A stretch of 34,699 nucleotides of DNA from Glomus cerebriforme (taxonomy: Eukaryota > Glomeromycota > Glomeromycetes > Glomerales > Glomeraceae), in NCBI GenBank assembly GCA_003550305.1, contig QKYT01000058.1, positions 21,639-56,337 of the forward strand, read 5' to 3'. Positions 30,161 through 34,699 of the stretch are shown piece by piece; position 1 is the first letter of the stretch, and each line of letters starts with the position of its first letter. Below the pieces are notes generated by a model. The model worked only from the letters and a program-made list of their open reading frames with translations, did not search any database and was not told the origin of the DNA. The translations under genes and the position numbers were made by a program.

Positions 30161-31725
30161 ATAAGTTTACACAAAAATAATATCTCTTTTTAAGGTTTGT
30201 ACTAATTATTAAAATATATGTACTGACGCGGTTCTTTACATAACATATTATTAATATGTAAAGATAAACCGATAATAGAGGTCAATTTTAATATTATACC
30301 TCTAACTGTAGATAAAATTTTTTGCATAAAAAAATTACTTAACGAGATGTATTATTATAATAAAATAAAACGCGTTTCAAATTTTTAAAAAATTGAATAT
30401 ATTATCGAAACTCTTTTTAAAATTAATTTTGTTGATTAAGTAATATAAATAAAGATCTAACAGGAAAAGGACTTTTCTTGTAATGCCAACAAATTGATCG
30501 TATTTTTCCTGACTTTAAGATAACTAATGGTGAAAAAAATGGTAAAGATTATAAAATGAAAATTTTGAAAGAAATCGTGTAACGTACATAAAATTTTTGG
30601 TAAAATGAATCTAAAAAAACATATTTGTTAATAACGTTATAAGTTCAAAAAAAAAGTATCAATTCGATTCAAATAAAAGTTAATTAATGCGATTACTGTA
30701 ATAACATACTATAAATAAAAGTTTACTTTATTATAAATGAAGTCGCGGCAAAAATCATCCACTTTTTTTAAAATAAACAAATTAACTTTGTACTTATTTT
30801 TATTTGACATAATCGTTTCTCTTGCAATTTAGTAATTTAGTCTATAAATTTTATTTTAATTTGTAGGGTACAAACCAAAAATAGTTTAGGCTATTTTTTA
30901 CGAGAACACTCAATTTCTTTATATTAAAAATAATTTTTTTTAAGATGGAAATTTATTATTATAAGTAATCTCTTAACGTACTTATCCTATTGGAATTTTT
31001 TGTAAAATCAACCTCTAATTTACGGAGAGCATTACTCAAAGTAAATTTTTTCCTTCCTCACTCATAAGAGAAAAAATTTTTTTTTTAAAATAAACTTTAT
31101 TGTATATTTCTTTATCTTTGATAAAATTTATTAATATTATAATTTTCTCATAAAAGAAACAAAAGAATTAAAATTATCCAGAGAGAATTATAAATTCAAG
31201 ATCTCTTTCGGATAGTATAAGGACTAAAGAGCATCTCAGATTCATAATTTTTCAAGGATTAGAATTTGGCTAGAATTTGGTCGCACTTTGATTACTGTAT
31301 TCCTCCAAAAATATGCAACCCAGAAATAGGAATTACGAGTGGCATTTTATTTTTGGAGGAATGTGGTATACGATATTTGAATTAGTTTTTTTTTACGAAA
31401 TTTATCAATGAATTTTTTAATATGATAACCAGGTCTAAGGTTCAGATGAATAAGGTGATTACGAGTTGTTTATTGTTTATTATTTTTGGATCGTCATTGG
31501 AAGAATTTTTCCGGAATGCGTATGTACTGTACGCTATTAAAATAATTGAAATGTTTTATTTTAACCTAGGAGGAAATGGAACTTTTAATCTTTAATATCT
31601 TTCTCAACATTCCGGGCATCCGGGCATAATTTATTATTACATATTGGACTAGCCGAAAAAAAAGATAAAACAACTTCATGCCGTGTGAAGAGCATTAGCT
31701 AATTGTTTGTATCCTTCGGCTAAGT

Positions 31726-32079
31726 GAATACATATATCATTTTTGATTGAGAGACCTATTTGTCACAACAATACATAATATAAATAAATATTATACAGTA
31801 CAAGTGTCAATTAAGGTGTGATGATTAATGCAGTGAACTTCACATGCATTAAAAAAAAAAGGGATAAAGTGACCGAATATGAAGCAAACGTGTAAAAAAA
31901 ATACGAAAAGAGAGGGATAATTTTTTAGGGTATAATCTTTTTTAGTGACAGTACTATACAAATGATTTCTCAATATATCATTTTTTTTTTTGTTTATCGG
32001 TTTTTATTTGTTTTTTTTATCTATACGGTACATAATTTTGTATAAATCATTTTAAAAATCACAAATATTTTTTTTTCTC

Positions 32080-32129
<50 letters not shown>

Positions 32130-32580
32130 TTTTTTTTTTTGAGAAATTCGTACTCGAAAAAAAGTTCATCTCCACTTTTCTTGAGTTTTTTTTTATGAGA
32201 AGACCTTCTCTTGGATTAGATATAAAAAACTCCTCATCAGAAAAATTTTTCTTAAAAAAAAATTATCTAAACCGAGGAAGATTTCTTCGTTTTTTGATGG
32301 TATTTTTTTTAAAAAAAATTTCCTCTCCCCCTTTTTTTTATTGTAATTGTAATTGAAATTTAATCGTTAAAATTTTATAGTTCATTGACATCATACGATA
32401 TTAACATCAAATCAACGGTAGCAAATAATACCACAAACTTATTAAGCAAATCGTTCCCCTCAAAATCGTAATATTAATATAACTTTCGTCTTTTTGTTTT
32501 TTGTAATATAGTAAGTAGATTTTTTTATTTAAACAACACAAAAAAACAGGTTCGAAAAAATCTACTAAAAATTTAATACA
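31726..32580. other. Gene-poor stretch with a 47-T tract
   Basis: No gene is supported. The small minus-strand frames near 31791 and 32407 are in AT-rich DNA without any further signal. An uninterrupted T47 run lies at 32081-32127, followed by A and T12. Confidence 0.5.
32081..32127 (+). repeat. Poly(T) tract of 47 bases
   Basis: This is the longest homopolymer in the window. No element body with a matching poly(A) tail is recognised on the minus strand, so it is more likely simple expansion than a retroposition mark. Its length may be inaccurate in the assembly. Confidence 0.8.
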
Positions 32581-32590
32581 AATTTTTAAC

Positions 32591-33037
32591 ATGTATCACC
32601 CACAAAATAATCTTAGCAATAATTACGCATCTGATTTTACTGAAAATGCCTCTACTAGTTATTACAATAATGGCATTTTTATCCCTGAGTACTTGAGAAA
32701 TCCCTCTGATACAAATTTCCAACAATTCATCCCCAATGACATTTCAAATAATAGTGTTAATATTTCTTCCCATGACTATTAGCATCCATGTTTAATGGCG
32801 CTTCAAACGATAATGTTGACAATTAACAATCGTCTAATAATATTTCGCCTCCGCAATTTTACCAGCAATATGTTGATCAAAATCCTAATTTCTTTCCTTC
32901 ACTTAATTCACTTGGAATTACCATTAACACTCCTCAGATAAATATTATTATTATACCATTAACAAATTCAGATATTCAAAATCAGCTCCAGTATTATTTG
33001 AATCCTTCTTTCTCTACAAACTCGATTTCAACAATAA
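32591..33037 (+). pseudogene. Family copy 10, broken
   Basis: The ATG is intact and the first 63 codons are clean: MYHPQNNLSNNYASDFTENA, STSYYNNGIFIPEYLRNPSD and QQFIPNDISN. A TAG follows at the same place as the stop of copy 9 (relatives have CAG), with a 1-nt loss right after it. Much of the middle is deleted. The end shows QFYQQYVDQNPNFFP and LGITINTPQINIIIIP. An 11-nt deletion (the NNSQ codons) then shifts the frame before the normal TAA at 33035. A truncated 63-residue product remains possible. Confidence 0.75.
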
Positions 33038-33365
33038 CTAAAATTCTTAAATGATTTATTTATGTAGTGATGTTTTTGTTCGAAATATATTATTTTTATT
33101 TTGATAACATTCTTTATTATTTCATTTAATTATTTTATTTATTTGTTTGTTTATTTTTTAAAGTTATGATGCTGCGATAGAAATACTAAAATCTAATGCA
33201 TAAAGCTAACTGTATCTATTCCTATAATATTAATAAAATATTGACTTATTCCTTTTTAACAGTTGTAAAAAAAAAAAAGACAAACTCTCACATTTTCTAT
33301 ACTAATTAATATTGAACTTGTTCTTGAGTTAACCCAGATCATCTCTTTTATTTGTATAGCCAGAG

Positions 33366-33376
33366 TATATAAAAAG
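33366..33376 (+). promoter_or_regulatory. TATA-like site downstream of copy 10
   Basis: TATATAAAAAG lies 330 bp after the copy. Block A has the same place as GTATATACGG, and block B has lost it in a deletion. It might be the ancestral promoter of the second gene of the block, the remnant at 16180-17862. This is inference from position only. Confidence 0.3.
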
Positions 33377-33390
33377 GAGATACGAAATCA

Positions 33391-34699
33391 AAAAAAAAAA
33401 AATAATAATGGAAAGGACCAATTTCCGTCAGTATCTTTTAAAAATCCTATCAAATACAAACATTGTATGAATTTTTTTTAAAACTAGAGAAATGGAAATC
33501 ATTAGCATGTCCGAAGCGTACCACCTCGTAATATTATCAAATAAAAGCATAGGATCAAATCTTATTTTTAAAAGATCTTTAAGTATCAATAATTATTTTT
33601 GGAATCGAGTCTTCTGGTCCATAAATCATTTACTGATCATGATATAGAAAGTGTGTTATTTGATAAAAGATAAAAAAAAATATTTTATTTATAAGTTTCT
33701 TGAAGAATTAAACAGGATAATTAACTGATGCACGTCTGAAATGTGTCATCTCGTGACTTAATGACAAATATGTTTCACTATGCATCCTTAACCTAGGGTG
33801 GGGGTGTAGTCCTTTATCCTAAACCGGGATCTATTATTAAATTTTATTGGTTTATGTAACATTCACCTTAGAAAAATTTTCGTGATTTTCTTCGCGAAGA
33901 AATAAAAATAAAAAATTTTCACGATATTTTTCGCAAAGAAATAACTGAAAATAAATATTTATCTAAGAAAAATAAGAAAAGGGACATCTATTTAGAATTT
34001 CATTTCATAAATTTATTGAATATATTATTTATTAATTTAACAATTTAATGTAATAAATATGTTTTCTTTAATTTGAGTGAAGATAGTCTAGCTAATACTA
34101 TACAAAATCTATATTTTAATATTCTTTACTATTAAAATATAAGCTAGCAAATCTGGCTAAAAACTGTTGCAAAGACAAAAGATCTTTCTTTCTAGTAAAA
34201 ATGTTTAATATATTTAGTATATAAAAATTTGAAAAAATGCGAAAAATTATTATTTGCTTATTATATATACAGTATCAAATCTTAAAATACACCCCCTGAC
34301 TAGTCTTTCCTTGCCTGATAGAGGAAGACCTCATAACAGTATAAGGAAGATAGAGTCCTAAGCCTAATAAGGTCGATCATTTCCATACAAGCTTAACCTG
34401 GAGATATGACCTGATATCTGATGTCATAATTCAGAAATTTTTAAATTTATATCAATAATCTCGAGCAATAAAGATCCAGCATAATGTACAATATCCTGAA
34501 AAAAATATTAACAATTTGTATTATTTAATAATAGGATTAATTAAAAATTTTATTATTGATAACAAATCTCATTAATTTTTTTTAAGAATAATAATTGGAT
34601 GATATATATATCGTCTCGAAATTTGGATATTTTTATTTATTATTAATTTCTTGTAAATGGTGGCGCTTTTTGAAATCATTTAATTCTTTTATTTTTTTT
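33391..34699. other. Gene-poor right end
   Basis: No gene is recognised. A perfect 16-bp palindrome, TTTCTTCGCGAAGAAA, lies at 33887-33902, with a diverged second version (TTTTCGCAAAGAAA) about 40 bp on. A less AT-rich patch at about 34290-34420 contains ATGACCTGATATCTGATGTCA and is unlike anything else in the window. Confidence 0.5.

Larger units (their letters stand above)
27115..31725 (+). repeat. Segmental duplication block B (~4.6 kb)
   Basis: This is colinear with block A; see the tracts listed there. It lacks about 35 bp present in A near 15545-15580, which includes the TATA-like tract. It has extra sequence near 31070-31210 and is shorter near 29930-29990. The right edge of homology is just after ATCCTTCGG near 31720. 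Confidence 0.85.
32570..33390 (+). repeat. Segmental duplication block D (5' part only)
   Basis: This block contains a family copy, its 3' flank and the next ~100 bp, and matches block A up to GAGTATATA..GGAGATACGAAAT (15546 in A, 33363 here). Homology then stops. The downstream gene remnant of A and B is absent. Confidence 0.7.

Noticed and set aside
32081..32590. Retroposed pseudogene with the T47 run as its tail
   Set aside because: No coding or conserved body is seen on the minus strand downstream, and no target duplication is visible.
33780..33840. RNA gene in the GC-richer CCTAGGGTGGGGGTGTAGTC patch
   Set aside because: It does not fold into a tRNA-like cloverleaf by eye and lacks a T-loop consensus. 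No other tRNA or rRNA signature was found in the window.
1..34699. CRISPR array or bacterial-type operon
   Set aside because: Spliced genes, hAT elements and composition are eukaryotic. There are no regularly spaced repeats with unique spacers.

Overview
The window is a very AT-rich (by eye roughly three quarters A+T) eukaryotic segment that looks fungal. The best protein gene is a cytochrome P450 with short GT-AG introns (70-103 bp) and T-rich acceptors. Homopolymers, hAT-type remnants and decayed gene copies fill the rest. The overall look resembles an arbuscular mycorrhizal fungus (Glomeromycotina, Rhizophagus-like), but that is inference. Anaerobic chytrid fungi are similarly AT-rich, but they live without oxygen, so an oxygen-dependent P450 argues against them.

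The dominant feature is a dispersed cluster of at least twelve copies or fragments of one family of small, Asn/Ser/Gln/Tyr-rich, probably disordered proteins. I do not recognise this family. Members share an N-terminal motif (MDHPQNN or MxxNNxSQNN), a variable middle of NYQQS/SNDAS-type repeats, a conserved C-terminal module (SLGITINSPQ...IIIMP.TNSDIQ..L..YLNP...RFQQ-stop) and a conserved 3' flank. Two copies are intact (9802-10404 and 20057-20617). A third stays open only because it is a head-to-tail chimera fused into the antisense of an inverted neighbour (21795-22262, minus). The remainder are pseudogenes: 1264-1430, 1577-2241, 10684-10939, 12780-13512 (minus), 14652-15315, 21568-21847, 23349-23830, 26150-26714 (minus), 27208-27788 and 32591-33037.

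Layout. 1-2455: degenerate family copies. 2456-2785: MITE with TAA target duplication. 2786-4818: P450 gene with four exons and one apparent 1-nt frameshift. 5240-5578: fragment of a segmental repeat. 5855-8054: 2.2-kb terminal-inverted-repeat element with a decayed ORF. 8055-9800: low-complexity DNA leading to intact copy 2. 10940-12038: deleted hAT element with 8-bp target duplication and the C-terminal end of a transposase. 12780-13512: family copy split by a MITE. 14493-19290 and 27115-31725: two copies of a ~4.6-kb segmental duplication, each made of one family copy plus a decayed multi-exon gene of unknown identity, with further partial copies at 23280-25870, 32570-33390 and 5240-5578. 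In between lie intact copy 5 and the inverted chimeric pair at 21568-22262.

The picture is a rapid birth-and-death locus. A lineage-specific low-complexity gene family is amplified by block duplication, reshuffled by inversion and conversion-like exchange, and broken by transposons, small indels and C-to-T nonsense changes. The P450 is the only enzyme gene, and nothing links it functionally to the family.
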